The position numbers were made by a program, and so were the translations under genes. Shown one piece after another: positions 1-9,288 of a stretch of DNA of 64,000 nt. The DNA comes from Pseudoalteromonas sp. R3 (GTDB lineage Bacteria; Pseudomonadota; Gammaproteobacteria; Enterobacterales; Alteromonadaceae): assembly GCF_004014715.1 (NCBI RefSeq), contig NZ_CP034835.1, forward strand, positions 2,914,001 to 2,978,000, written 5' to 3'. Under the pieces are notes generated by a model. That model did not search any database. It saw only the letters and a list, made by a program, of their open reading frames with translations, and was not told the origin of the DNA. How positions within the stretch are numbered: position 1 is the first letter of the stretch; every line of letters begins with the position of its first letter.

Positions 1-845
1 TTATAGCACTTGTTCTTCTGTGCTTTTTGATAAAACAAAGGCGGCATAGTTATTGTTATGGGCCCATCTTTGGTAATGATGCCCACTAAGTTTCCCTGCT
101 TTAAAATAACTCTTCCATAGACTTTGTCAGGCAAGCTTTTGTCTTTCAGGTGCCTAGTTGAAAATGACACACATTTTATCCAATAGTCACTTTCATCACC
201 ACAGAGGTCACTTTGATACTGTTCATATTTCTTTTCCCCAACCTCCTCCCCATGGTGTAATCCAATTAACGGAAAGTACACCCATATAAATATAAATAAG
301 GGTATAAAAAACAAGAATATCAACACAAAGTATGAAACCAAAAAGGCCCAAATTGACTGCTCCATGATTAGAAGCCACTTTACAGGTGGGTAAATTAACC
401 CAAATGCTCTGGGGTATCTTTTTCTGATCGGAACTAAAATCCTCGCCAACCCGCTACGATAAGGGCTCTCTTTTTTCCTTCTCGCTTCCAATGCATTTAA
501 AGTCATCCAAGCTCTGGCTATAAAATATGTAGCTACTAGTATAAAAAGGACGGCTGGGCCAGTTAGCTTTGTCCAAAAGTTAACTGTATTAGCCCCTATT
601 TCTCGGCTGGCGACATAAGTCCATATCAACGTGTCATTCCATTTTATAGGGAAGAACCCAAACTCAAAGCCTAGATTTTCAATGTAGCCTTCATAATAAG
701 CGAGTCCGTATATATACAGTGCATTAGTAATCAGCCCAGAACCGATAAAGACCAGTAGTATTTTTTTCAGTATGTTTTGGTATACAAACTCAGCAGGTTC
801 ATCAGGAATGTTATCTGTCCGATCGTTTTGATTTTTAGTATTCAT
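1..845 (-). CDS. Multipass membrane protein, 3' end cut by window edge
   Basis: The reading frame opens with ATG at 845 and stays open for 281 codons to the left edge of the window, so the C-terminus is missing. The protein starts with a polar stretch of about 22 residues (MNTKNQNDRTDN...), followed by a hydrophobic segment near residues 27-48, a second near 88-108 and a long hydrophobic block near 147-185 that could hold two helices. A soluble C-terminal part follows, with several cysteines and basic residues. I do not recognise a family. It lies 32 bp downstream of the broken HNH gene on the same strand and could share its transcript. It is on the island side of the ssrA scar, so it is probably mobile-element cargo. 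The function is unknown. Confidence 0.7.
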   Translation of the reverse strand, partial: MNTKNQNDRTDNIPDEPAEFVYQNILKKILLVFIGSGLITNALYIYGLAYYEGYIENLGFEFGFFPIKWNDTLIWTYVASREIGANTVNFWTKLTGPAVLFILVATYFIARAWMTLNALEARRKKESPYRSGLARILVPIRKRYPRAFGLIYPPVKWLLIMEQSIWAFLVSYFVLIFLFFIPLFIFIWVYFPLIGLHHGEEVGEKKYEQYQSDLCGDESDYWIKCVSFSTRHLKDKSLPDKVYGRVILKQGNLVGIITKDGPITITMPPLFYQKAQKNKCY

Positions 846-877
846 TTATCTTCCTTGCAATTCTTGCAGTCTAGTTG

Positions 878-1602
878 CTAGCCCTTTAAAAGCATCATAT
901 CCCTGGCCTGGCTAAGTGATATATGACCAGGCGATAGACGCATTAAAGAATGAATTGCTCTATGGCAATTTGCGCACAAAAGAGCTAAATCAGTAAAGCT
1001 AGTTTTCGTTTCTCCTGTAAGGCCAAGTGGTTTCAAATGATGCACTTCAAATACGCTGTCCCTATACTTCGCATCTATACTCGTTGCCCGCTCACCACAC
1101 AATTCACAGGAAAGTGCCCCCTCCCGCTTTCGTTTTTGGAGAAACTTTTTCCGCAAATCGCTATTTCTTTCTCGCTTAAGGTGCACTCGATATGACACCC
1201 CTCCCTCTATTGCACTTGCATGGTCATAACTATCTAGCTTATCTGCTTTAAGAATTTCCAGGCCAGCTTTAATATTGCGAGATAAAGATCGAACACTTTC
1301 TGGATCATCGCCGAGCTCTTCCCAAACTTCTCTATCCATCTTTGAAGTATTATTGAGCCCCTTGCCCGTAGCAACAGCCCTTAAATTTGAAGTTTAAAGG
1401 CTACACCATCTGGGTTTCTAAATGTTTCTGATCTGGCGTACTCTGCATGAAAAGGAAACGAGCGAAGTAATGAAGATAGTTCCTGAACCCGGATATCAGA
1501 CTTTGAAGGTATCTTACCTTCAGCCTCCAGGTAGAGCTCAAGAGCGAGTATAGTTTCATCCTTTGTCCATCTAGGATTACCTTGTCCTTTAGTGACAGCC
1601 AT
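878..1602 (-). pseudogene. HNH endonuclease (McrA-like), split by a one-base frameshift
   Basis: Two reading frames together make one HNH nuclease. The first (1602 to 1381) gives the usual N-terminus of this family: a W-T-x-D-E start, the stretch ALELYLEAEGKIP, and RNPDGVAFKLQ, where the frame breaks at TAA. Adding one A to the CAAATTT run restores LQNLRAVATGKGLNNTSKM and joins it to the second frame (1339 to 878). That frame carries CELCG, the catalytic EVHHLKPL and the closing CANCHRAIH, so both zinc-binding Cys pairs and the HNH residues are intact. The family cleaves DNA and often serves in restriction of foreign or modified DNA. As read here the gene would yield only a 73-aa N-terminal piece, or a C-terminal piece from an internal start. 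It is either a recent pseudogene or a sequencing indel. Confidence 0.8.
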
Positions 1603-1850
1603 TCTAACGATCCTGTTTAGTTTTCTCTTTATATGACGATGTTTAATGCCACATCAGTTTGAAAAAATCAATTCAATGGGCAATACTCACTTGTGCAAAA
1701 AACTGAAATACAGCCGGCCTTTTGTTAACAATCACAATTGCATCCGAGCAAGTCTGAGCCAACTAAAAAATATGAAATGTCACAAATTCGTCACTTGGTG
1801 TGTATGAAGGCGATATTCTTATTTAAATTCAAAAACTTAAAAAATACCTA
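1603..1850. other. Intergenic stretch left of the ssrA scar
   Basis: I see no convincing gene between the HNH start and the ssrA fragment. The DNA is AT-rich and presumably holds the promoter for the HNH gene and its downstream neighbour. It has no tmRNA body: there is no resume-codon tag sequence and no 5' acceptor strand GGGGCTG. The nearby ssrA end is therefore only a fragment. Confidence 0.5.
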
Positions 1851-1879
1851 TTTCGGGTTCAAATCCCCCAGCTCCACCA
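1851..1879 (+). other. ssrA (tmRNA) 3'-end fragment, island attachment scar
   Basis: The 29 bp here are the T-arm and acceptor 3' strand of a tmRNA: CGGG, then TTCAAAT, then the closing CCC stem, then CAGCTCC and the encoded CCA end. CAGCTCC is the strand that pairs with the tmRNA 5' end GGGGCUG. No tmRNA body precedes it. The 3' end of ssrA is a common integration site for phages and islands, which leave a copy of it at their far end. With this orientation the intact ssrA should lie outside the window to the left, and the DNA between the two would be the island. Confidence 0.8.
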
Positions 1880-1886
1880 ATAAATA

Positions 1887-1914
1887 AGCCTCCGCATTTG
1901 CGGGGGCTTTTTTT
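1887..1914 (+). terminator. Rho-independent terminator after the ssrA end
   Basis: An 8-bp stem, GCCTCCGC paired with GCGGGGGC with one T-G wobble and a 4-base loop, is followed by seven T residues. It sits 8 bases past the tmRNA CCA end, where the native ssrA terminator is expected. This suggests the DNA right of the scar is the original chromosomal flank of ssrA or another element inserted there. Confidence 0.8.
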
Positions 1915-2079
1915 ATGGGCTTTCCGCAGGTGCACTGCACAATGCAAGACCTGACCCTAGAGCCTTAAGTCTATGATTTAAAGTCATGCAGTCCTCCTAT
2001 TGTTATGTCCTGCACTACTAAACCTCTTTTTTACAAGGGAAAATACCATTATGCTATCGATAAGAACTTAACTTATATA
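1915..2079. other. Spacer between terminator and DRT1 gene
   Basis: No gene is seen. The bases from 2080 to 2180 are probably the displaced 3' end of the reverse transcriptase gene and are described there. Confidence 0.4.
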
Positions 2080-2177
2080 TTAAACCCCAGCAGGCTTTGC
2101 TTTCACTTCCTTATATGTCTTCGTTTTGCGTCTAAAGGCGGCTAGATCTATGTCAGCTGTATTAATAGATATTTGTC

Positions 2178-5100
2178 CTACCCATGAACATGAGAAATAA
2201 GTTTGTCATACGGTTGTTTAAAAGGTGCTTGGATTGTTGATCCACCAAACTCACCGATGTTGCAGATTACGACATGTTGATACATGTGCCATTGAAGTGC
2301 TGATGCCATATTGTCGAAGGTAGTTACATCTTTGTTGTGTGCAGCTACAACGAATAAATCAGTCTTATCACGCAAATCTGCAGCTAACTTTATATCAGTG
2401 GCGTCATAGCATATAGATCCGGTAATACGAAATGGCCCCTCATCGTGGCCGTGGACTTCCAAAATATGCTGGCAAGGTCGATGACTTGTTATACCCAGTA
2501 GAACCTCGTTTTGATTCATGTGGTGTTTGCCCTGATCTCTAATCACCCATTGGCGGCCACTTTCTCGATAGTCTGGAATAAACCACCTTGCAATATTTAC
2601 TAGCTTGCCTTTATGGTCTGTAAATACCAAACCTGCAAAAATAATTGCATTTGTCTTATCTGCTAAGCGCTTAATTAAGTCTTGATCATCTATATGAACC
2701 GCAACTTCTGGGAAAACAATTAAATCAGCCGTTGGTTTTTTGTCTTGCTCATCAGCAATTCGTTTAGCCTCTAACGTTTTTAACGTTAGGCTACATATTG
2801 AAGCTAAGTGTTCCCGATGTTTTGCACGGATCTTGGGCTGGTTCAACTCAATATCGGAGGGGTTAAAGTCAGTAGTCTTAGGAAGGATTTGTTGAACTGT
2901 AACAATTCTAAAGCCTTTGCTGAATTGATTAGGACGATGAACCTCTGTAGGCAGTGCTGGCAATTCGCTTGTTCTACACATTAATTCGTTCAATTTATCC
3001 AAGCGTGATTCTATGCAACTCCTGAAAGACTCTAAATCTTGTATCAACTGAACATCTGAGCTTTTTACAAATGATGATTCGAAACCAGGCCACTGAAGAC
3101 AACGCATTAATAAATCTGAAAACCAGTCACTGACAGTGGCATATTCACCGATCAATGCTTCTGGTGCATGGATCATACCCATACGCCTCTTATACCAGCT
3201 ACTTCTTAACCCTTTGTAAGTTACAACCTTGCTCGCCTTCCATTGGGTGCCTGTATAATCAGCACCACCTAACACTGACGCTCGCAATATGCTGCCGATC
3301 CAATACAGTATAGCCTTCTCTGAGCTACTAGTTGCATCAATCCAAGTTGGTATTAGAAAACGAGGGTCTCTCGATCCAACATTAGCACTCGTCGTGCATA
3401 TAATAGACTTTATATAGTGCTTCCAAATTTTCTCCCAAGTATCGTTGCCCTCAAAAGCCACATTAATAGAACTTGGCGGCATACCAACAATATTTGGTTT
3501 TTCAACTGCAAGATCTAACAATCCTAATGCCAATTTCAGTGCGCCGTGTTCAAATCTAAAGCCATTTAATTCAGAAGTGATGACTTTAGAAAGTAATTGT
3601 TTTCTTGGTTTTGGTAGTGAATTTGCAGCAGGTTCAGCCCACTTTAACTGGCTAATCAACGTAGTTAGCTTTTGTTTTTTAAGCTGCTTCCATAACGCTA
3701 ACCAAAATGGGCCTCCGCGTTTAGCAAATACAGCTAAAGCAGCAAGTTTCTTATCTCCTAATGGTGAGATGTTTTCAATAAATAACGACGCGTAATTATC
3801 AAAATGTCCTGTGATTTGGCCGGCGACTTCAAATAATGCGGCTCTCTGAGAGCTGAACTCTTCGGGGTTATTAGCTAGGATCTTGTGTAAAGACTGCTGG
3901 ATAGAATCAGCACCTAGCTCAATAAGTACAGGCTTATTAACTACAGCCAGTAGCATTAACGCTTGGCGCTTAACAAACATTGACTTAGCTGCGCTAGGAA
4001 TAATCTTTTGAGCATATCTGACTATTAGCTCAATTACAGAGTTCGGCTCTAGTTTAGCGGGATATTTTATAACTTGAAAATAGCCGTTGAAGTCACTTGC
4101 ACACCTGAACAAGTCTGCTAATAAATAATCCATCATCGCAGCGGTTGTAGAGTCTTTGCCTTTTTTAGCGTTGCTAAAACTACTACGTTGATAAATCGAT
4201 TCCAATACAGGCTCAAACAAATCAGCATCAGGGTAAACTTCTATAGCTTTTCTTAAAACCAACCCCAAAGAAGGATCTTTCATCCATGCAACAATTAGCT
4301 TTTTAGCCAGTAATTCATTCTCTGCCTCTGCCAAAGTAACTTTCGATTCGTCACCATCAAAACTCATTTTTCGCTTGCTACGAACAATTGATTCAAGTCT
4401 GTTCGCAGCGAACCGTTTTAAAGTATCGGATCTAATATCATGATCGAAATTTGCAATCGACAACAAGCTAGCATCAGGCGTACTGTCCTCTAAAAAGCTT
4501 AGAGATTCATTCTCAATAGTTAATAGGTTTTCTAAAACGCCAGTAATAGAATCAATAGAGTCTCTATCAGTTGGGCCACTTAACTCGCTCTGTAAAAGCT
4601 TAATTCTATTTGCCATGCTACCTTTATTATCAAGGTCAGATAACAAGTTTACTTTGGTCTTTTTGTCATTTATTTTTAGCTTCTTTCCACCGTGTGATAC
4701 CAGTTTTTTTTCAATAAACTGGTTCACGGCTTTTGAAATTGCTGAGATTGACTGATTGTCAGCAGACACTACAAGCCTTAGATCATCAACATATCGACAG
4801 TAGTCATGCAAAGTAACACCCGTCACTTTATCAACTTGCTTGCTAATAAAAGAGCCAACTTCTTTATCAAAGAGGTTCAGGTAAGCATTAGCGAAAAAGC
4901 CAGCTGACACTAACCCTTGAGGTAACCCCAATTTGATAGCTGCGTCATCTAAATTGAGTTTTTTAGCGGAAGCTATATCTTCAGGGCGCCACTTCCAAGC
5001 AAATACACCTCTTAATTTATTCCAAAAGTCATCCTGCAATTCATGACCAAATTCAACGGCTAACTCTTGTAAACGCTCAATTAATATATCGATGTCAATT

Positions 5101-5774
5101 GTATTGTAGAACTTAGACAAGTCTAAATTCACAACATATACGTCTTCATTACCTGAACTAACATTGGCTACTTCACGGCCTATTTCTAGTGGGCGATTTA
5201 AAAAGTTTTGATAGTCAGTAAAGAATTTACGATAAGTTTCGCTGTTGCCCCACCGAAACCAAGCTTTATCCTCTTTGTTCCAATCACATAGTAACCGATT
5301 GCCATAACTATAAACTTTCTTATTTCTGGCTTTTTCAAATGGTAGGTATTCACACTTACCCTGGGCTGTTTCAACGGCATCCGCCAAACACATCATCGCA
5401 GCTGTAGCCCAAGTTTGATCTCTTATAGTTAAGTGGGCTAAAGGTCTAATAGGTAATTTTGTTTTACCTTCAGCGTCCTTTCGGTCACCTTTAAATTGCC
5501 AGCCATTTTCTGATATCGCCCAATCTTCACTTTTAGCAGCGGGCACTAATTCCAAGTCATTTAATGGTTTGCCATCTAATAGGGCTTTAGCCCATATCTT
5601 GGCATTTTCCTCGATTGTTAGAGCTGAAATATCAAGTGCTAATGTATCCGCGTACCAGTTGAAAGACCGTATATAACCATGCGTTTTCTTCCATGCTTGG
5701 GCAATAACAACTTCATCGGTTAAATAATCTATAGAAGGTTTTAATGCGCGGTATTTTTCGTTAATTAGTTTCAT
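2178..5774 (-). CDS. Defence reverse transcriptase-nitrilase fusion (DRT type 1, UG1-like), C-terminus probably frameshifted
   Basis: This 1198-aa protein joins an RNA-directed DNA polymerase to a C-terminal carbon-nitrogen hydrolase. In the RT part (about residues 80-400) the palm motifs VVNLDLSKFYNTID (near 215) and CRYVDDLRL (near 328, catalytic YVDD) are intact, as is LPQGLVSAGFF. The nitrilase part starts near residue 950 and keeps a possible Glu-Lys-Cys triad: E in VFPEVAV (about 1022), K in DQGKHH (about 1081) and C in SICYDATD (about 1121). RT-nitrilase fusions of this size are known as DRT type 1 anti-phage systems. The gene follows hsdS by 23 bp on the same strand. The frame stops at HVHG, but the next frame reads GQISINTADIDLAAFRRK and on to a TAA at 2080-2082, which looks like the true C-terminus. 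One base is probably missing near 2180. Confidence 0.88.
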   Translation of the reverse strand: MKLINEKYRALKPSIDYLTDEVVIAQAWKKTHGYIRSFNWYADTLALDISALTIEENAKIWAKALLDGKPLNDLELVPAAKSEDWAISENGWQFKGDRKDAEGKTKLPIRPLAHLTIRDQTWATAAMMCLADAVETAQGKCEYLPFEKARNKKVYSYGNRLLCDWNKEDKAWFRWGNSETYRKFFTDYQNFLNRPLEIGREVANVSSGNEDVYVVNLDLSKFYNTIDIDILIERLQELAVEFGHELQDDFWNKLRGVFAWKWRPEDIASAKKLNLDDAAIKLGLPQGLVSAGFFANAYLNLFDKEVGSFISKQVDKVTGVTLHDYCRYVDDLRLVVSADNQSISAISKAVNQFIEKKLVSHGGKKLKINDKKTKVNLLSDLDNKGSMANRIKLLQSELSGPTDRDSIDSITGVLENLLTIENESLSFLEDSTPDASLLSIANFDHDIRSDTLKRFAANRLESIVRSKRKMSFDGDESKVTLAEAENELLAKKLIVAWMKDPSLGLVLRKAIEVYPDADLFEPVLESIYQRSSFSNAKKGKDSTTAAMMDYLLADLFRCASDFNGYFQVIKYPAKLEPNSVIELIVRYAQKIIPSAAKSMFVKRQALMLLAVVNKPVLIELGADSIQQSLHKILANNPEEFSSQRAALFEVAGQITGHFDNYASLFIENISPLGDKKLAALAVFAKRGGPFWLALWKQLKKQKLTTLISQLKWAEPAANSLPKPRKQLLSKVITSELNGFRFEHGALKLALGLLDLAVEKPNIVGMPPSSINVAFEGNDTWEKIWKHYIKSIICTTSANVGSRDPRFLIPTWIDATSSSEKAILYWIGSILRASVLGGADYTGTQWKASKVVTYKGLRSSWYKRRMGMIHAPEALIGEYATVSDWFSDLLMRCLQWPGFESSFVKSSDVQLIQDLESFRSCIESRLDKLNELMCRTSELPALPTEVHRPNQFSKGFRIVTVQQILPKTTDFNPSDIELNQPKIRAKHREHLASICSLTLKTLEAKRIADEQDKKPTADLIVFPEVAVHIDDQDLIKRLADKTNAIIFAGLVFTDHKGKLVNIARWFIPDYRESGRQWVIRDQGKHHMNQNEVLLGITSHRPCQHILEVHGHDEGPFRITGSICYDATDIKLAADLRDKTDLFVVAAHNKDVTTFDNMASALQWHMYQHVVICNIGEFGGSTIQAPFKQPYDKLISHVHG

Positions 5775-5797
5775 TTAACGTCCTTGTTGCTGTTTGG

Positions 5798-7498
5798 CTA
5801 GTTGACTAATGACAATGAAATAGAGTCGGCTAAAAATGCTTGGGTTGATTTTGCTGCTTGAAGCTTTAATTTTAACTCGTCACATAAACTTAAAAGCTGG
5901 TTCAGCTTGTAATTAACTCTTTTCATTTCGGCTTCAGGTGCAATAGCTACAAGCATACTTTTCATGATCGTTCCATTTACATTTGCTTGCCCGCATTGTT
6001 GCTTAAGATGGGGGACAATTTGAGTTTTCCTAAATATTGGGGTTTGCATATTCAAGTTTAAGAATTCTGGCAAAAAATTGTCTTTTAAGGTTCTTATACG
6101 AATTAAATATGATGCATATGTGTACGCAGAGTCAGCACCTTCATATATCCCCGTTTTACCGACTAGTTCAGCACTATTTGTTCTGTTATAGAGCAAATCT
6201 CTTGATTCCAAATAAAGTTCAGGGAGTGATTCAACATCAGACGGAACCACCTTCTGAACATCCAAAATTACTTTCCCTTCTTGAATCTGTCCCATTGCCA
6301 ATACAGGCACGCCATCAATATTTTCACTAGACTTATCAGACAAGCCGTAGTCCGTCCTCAATGATGCATTTCCAATACGGCTCCACTCCCATCCCACTGG
6401 AAGCTCGAAAGGCTTTTCATCCTCTGATATTGGTAGAAGTGCTTTTTGCTTTTTAATTTTCTTATTTTTGATTAGCTTTTCTTTTTCTTGAGCTATTCGT
6501 TCTAACAATGCTGACGCGGGTTCGTCATTGGGGTCTTGTTTTACTAGTTTACCCATCACCGCGAGTTGCAGGATGGTTTGTTTTAGTTGGTCGATGCTGT
6601 CTTCTGTGGTGAATAAAGTGTCGAAGTGCTCGCTGATGCGCTGCCAACTTTCGTTTAGCTCCTCAGCGTCTTTGGCGTTGGTAAGCGTCGCTAATAACGT
6701 TTCAACCAGTGTTTTATGTGCTTCAATACTAGATTCTGTTTTAGACTCAAGTTGATCACAAAGAGCCATCATCTCATTAACTTTTGTTACTATCCGAGAT
6801 TGCTCAGCCAAAGGAGGTAACGCTAAAAGATTCTCGTTAAGAATTTTGAAATGACGGCCATATCCGCGACTTTCCAAATCAAAGCTACACAAACTTAGAT
6901 AAAAAAAGTCTGGTTCAATAAGGATTGGGCATAAAATTTTGGTGCCATCAGCGCCAGCCACGAAATCAAAATTAATCAACTTTATATTTCGAGTATGATC
7001 ACCAAAGACAATAACATCGTTGGGTATTTTAATTAGTACCGATTCATCATTTGTATAGCCTGAAATAAACTCTTGGCCTTGATCGACGACTGGATACAGA
7101 CCTTCTTCTGACATTTCGGTTTTCTTTAACTTTTTACCGCCAGGAGAAATTGGATAATAAGCTTCTGTAAGAGGCATAAACTTCCAACTTCTGGGAAGCT
7201 TATGGGGATAATTTTCTTCAGAAGCAGGCTGTTTAGCTTTGATTTTCTTAAATACTTTATCTTTAATGAGCTTTTGCTTAATAATCTCAATTTTCTCTAT
7301 TAACTTTTCAGCTGGTTCGTCATTTGAGTCTTGCTGAACAAGCTTCCCTCTAACCGCTAGCTGTAAGATCAACTCTCTCAGTTTTTTAATCCCATAAAGT
7401 TCAAGCTTATTTGAGCTGCCTCTGCCTGATGCAGATTTGGTTTTAATTGCCGATGTCCAAATATCGAGGTTTTCGGTAATAACGCTTTCTACAGACAT
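5798..7498 (-). CDS. hsdS: Type I restriction-modification specificity subunit HsdS
   Basis: This 566-aa DNA-recognition subunit directs HsdM and HsdR to a bipartite target. It has two halves, each with a conserved helix block followed by a target-recognition domain. The helix blocks are near-repeats: LILQLAVRGKLVQQDSNDEP near residue 42 and ILQLAVMGKLVKQDPNDEP near residue 313. The two recognition domains begin at LPRSWKFMPL and LPVGWEWSRI and differ in sequence, as expected for a two-part target. Its ATG overlaps the hsdM stop by one base (TAATG), so the two are translationally coupled. The DRT1 gene starts 23 bp downstream. No truncation is visible. The target sequence cannot be read from the protein alone. 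Confidence 0.93.
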   Translation of the reverse strand: MSVESVITENLDIWTSAIKTKSASGRGSSNKLELYGIKKLRELILQLAVRGKLVQQDSNDEPAEKLIEKIEIIKQKLIKDKVFKKIKAKQPASEENYPHKLPRSWKFMPLTEAYYPISPGGKKLKKTEMSEEGLYPVVDQGQEFISGYTNDESVLIKIPNDVIVFGDHTRNIKLINFDFVAGADGTKILCPILIEPDFFYLSLCSFDLESRGYGRHFKILNENLLALPPLAEQSRIVTKVNEMMALCDQLESKTESSIEAHKTLVETLLATLTNAKDAEELNESWQRISEHFDTLFTTEDSIDQLKQTILQLAVMGKLVKQDPNDEPASALLERIAQEKEKLIKNKKIKKQKALLPISEDEKPFELPVGWEWSRIGNASLRTDYGLSDKSSENIDGVPVLAMGQIQEGKVILDVQKVVPSDVESLPELYLESRDLLYNRTNSAELVGKTGIYEGADSAYTYASYLIRIRTLKDNFLPEFLNLNMQTPIFRKTQIVPHLKQQCGQANVNGTIMKSMLVAIAPEAEMKRVNYKLNQLLSLCDELKLKLQAAKSTQAFLADSISLSLVN

Positions 7499-9198
7499 TA
7501 AGCTTTACCCTCATTATTTGATGAAAGTGCATCCGCCAGAATGTCTTTTAGTTGGTCACGCAGTTTTTGAATACCTTTTTGCTGAGTTTGATATTGCTCA
7601 AGTAGTTCATCAGGGTCGTGACTTACTTGTTCACCAACATGCGGGTTTTTAATGTCAAAATTGAAAATGGCATTAAAAATAGCATCACCTTGTGATTGCT
7701 CGGCATTAGCACGTTTTAATAGCTCTTCTCTTTGCGCTTTTAGAGAATCTACTTTTTCTTTAAGCAGTTTCTTGGCTTTGTCATCAATTGCTGAGTCAGA
7801 TGATTTCAGCGCATCGATTTCGGCTTTAACCTTTTCAGCTTCTGCCTTGGTGTTTTCAGCTTTGTCCCAATGCGGTTTTGCATCTGCTTCCGCGGCTTTG
7901 CGCTTAGCGACAAAATCGACTTTCCAGGCTTGTTCATTTTCAACACGGCTGGCAAAACCATCGCTTTCTTCACCCCACCACTGAATTTCAGTTTCAAATT
8001 CTTCGAACTTCATTGGTTTAGTTTTAGAGTAATTTTTAACGCCTTCTGGATATGGGTGTTCATAGAACCAGATATCTTTTGTTGGCTGGCCTTTGGTGAA
8101 AAATAGGATGTTAGTTTTAATACCCGTATACGGGTTAAATACGCCGTTAGGTAATCTTAAGATTGTGTGAAGATTACATTCTTCGGTTAACAGCTTTTTG
8201 ATTTTGGTTTTAACACCTTCTCCAAATAATGTGCCATCTGGTAATACTACTGCTGCGCGGCCGCCATCTTTTAACACTTCTACAATGAGCTGTAAGAATA
8301 AGTCTGCCGTTTCACGGGTTTGCATTTCAGCAGGGAAGTTCTTTTCGATACCATCTTCTTCCGTACCACCGAATGGTGGGTTGGTCACAATAACGTCGAA
8401 GTCGCTGTCCCAGCTGGATAGTGGTTTATTCAAAGTGTTGTCATGCTTAACTTGCACAGGTACTTCAATTCCGTGCAGCATCATATTGGTTGTGGCTAAT
8501 AAATGCGGTAGCTGTTTCTTTTCAACTCCGTGAATTTGGCTTTGCAGCGTTTTATGGTCAGCACCTGTTTTCACATAGTTATTTTTTACGTGATCTACCG
8601 AGCAAGCGAGGAAACCACCCGTACCACAAGCTGGGTCGAACACTTGCTCACCTAACTTAGGATCAATACGATTTACCATAAAGCGTGTTACCGCACGAGG
8701 GGTATAGAATTCACCTGCATTACCTGCGCTTTGTAAGTCTCGTAAGATTTGCTCGTAGATATCACCAAATAAATGGCGCTCTTTAGAGTCAGTGAAATCA
8801 ACTTCATTGAGTTTGTTGATCACTTGACGCAATAACGTACCGTTTTTCATGTAGTTAAATGCGTCTGAGAATGCTTCTCTAACAACGAAACCACGTGGAT
8901 TTTTATCAATTGGTGCTGTTAAGTTTTTTAACGTTGGGAATAAATCGTCATTAATAAACTCTAGTAACTCGTCACCTGTGATCCCTTCGGAGTCAGCCGC
9001 CCAGTTACGCCATAGGTATTGCTCTGGAATTGGCTCGCGATAGTCATCTAATTCAAATTCAAGCTCTTCTTCTTGTGCGTCGAAGATCTTTAAGAAGAGT
9101 AACCAGGATAACTGACCTAAACGCTGTGCGTCACCATCAACACCCGCATCTTTGCGCATGATGTCTTGAATCGATTTTATAACTGTACTAACTGACAT
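7498..9198 (-). CDS. hsdM: Type I restriction-modification DNA methyltransferase HsdM
   Basis: This 566-aa N6-adenine methyltransferase protects host DNA as part of the HsdS-HsdM complex and is needed for restriction by HsdR. The N-terminal helical domain (LSWLLFLKIFDAQEEE...) is followed by the SAM-binding motif FDPACGTGGF near residue 190 and the catalytic motif NPPF in VIVTNPPFGG near residue 274. A charged coiled-coil region (about residues 440-510, with many Lys, Glu and Ala) precedes the C-terminal helices that contact HsdS. It overlaps the hsdS start by one base and lies 90 bp after hsdR. All hallmark motifs are intact, so modification activity is expected. Confidence 0.95.
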   Translation of the reverse strand: MSVSTVIKSIQDIMRKDAGVDGDAQRLGQLSWLLFLKIFDAQEEELEFELDDYREPIPEQYLWRNWAADSEGITGDELLEFINDDLFPTLKNLTAPIDKNPRGFVVREAFSDAFNYMKNGTLLRQVINKLNEVDFTDSKERHLFGDIYEQILRDLQSAGNAGEFYTPRAVTRFMVNRIDPKLGEQVFDPACGTGGFLACSVDHVKNNYVKTGADHKTLQSQIHGVEKKQLPHLLATTNMMLHGIEVPVQVKHDNTLNKPLSSWDSDFDVIVTNPPFGGTEEDGIEKNFPAEMQTRETADLFLQLIVEVLKDGGRAAVVLPDGTLFGEGVKTKIKKLLTEECNLHTILRLPNGVFNPYTGIKTNILFFTKGQPTKDIWFYEHPYPEGVKNYSKTKPMKFEEFETEIQWWGEESDGFASRVENEQAWKVDFVAKRKAAEADAKPHWDKAENTKAEAEKVKAEIDALKSSDSAIDDKAKKLLKEKVDSLKAQREELLKRANAEQSQGDAIFNAIFNFDIKNPHVGEQVSHDPDELLEQYQTQQKGIQKLRDQLKDILADALSSNNEGKA

Positions 9199-9288
9199 TA
9201 ATTTTATTCTCTAATTCTGAGCTTCTTGTACTACTAGCTAACTGAATTCCTTTGAAGCCTTTGTAAGGCGACACTTTAATATTTAGTG

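Noticed and set aside
1740..1879. A complete tmRNA gene
   Set aside because: Only the 3' end is present; no 5' acceptor strand or tag sequence precedes it.
3445..3795. Plus-strand frame of 116 codons inside the RT-nitrilase gene
   Set aside because: It is opposite a strong, family-matching gene and has no known motif.
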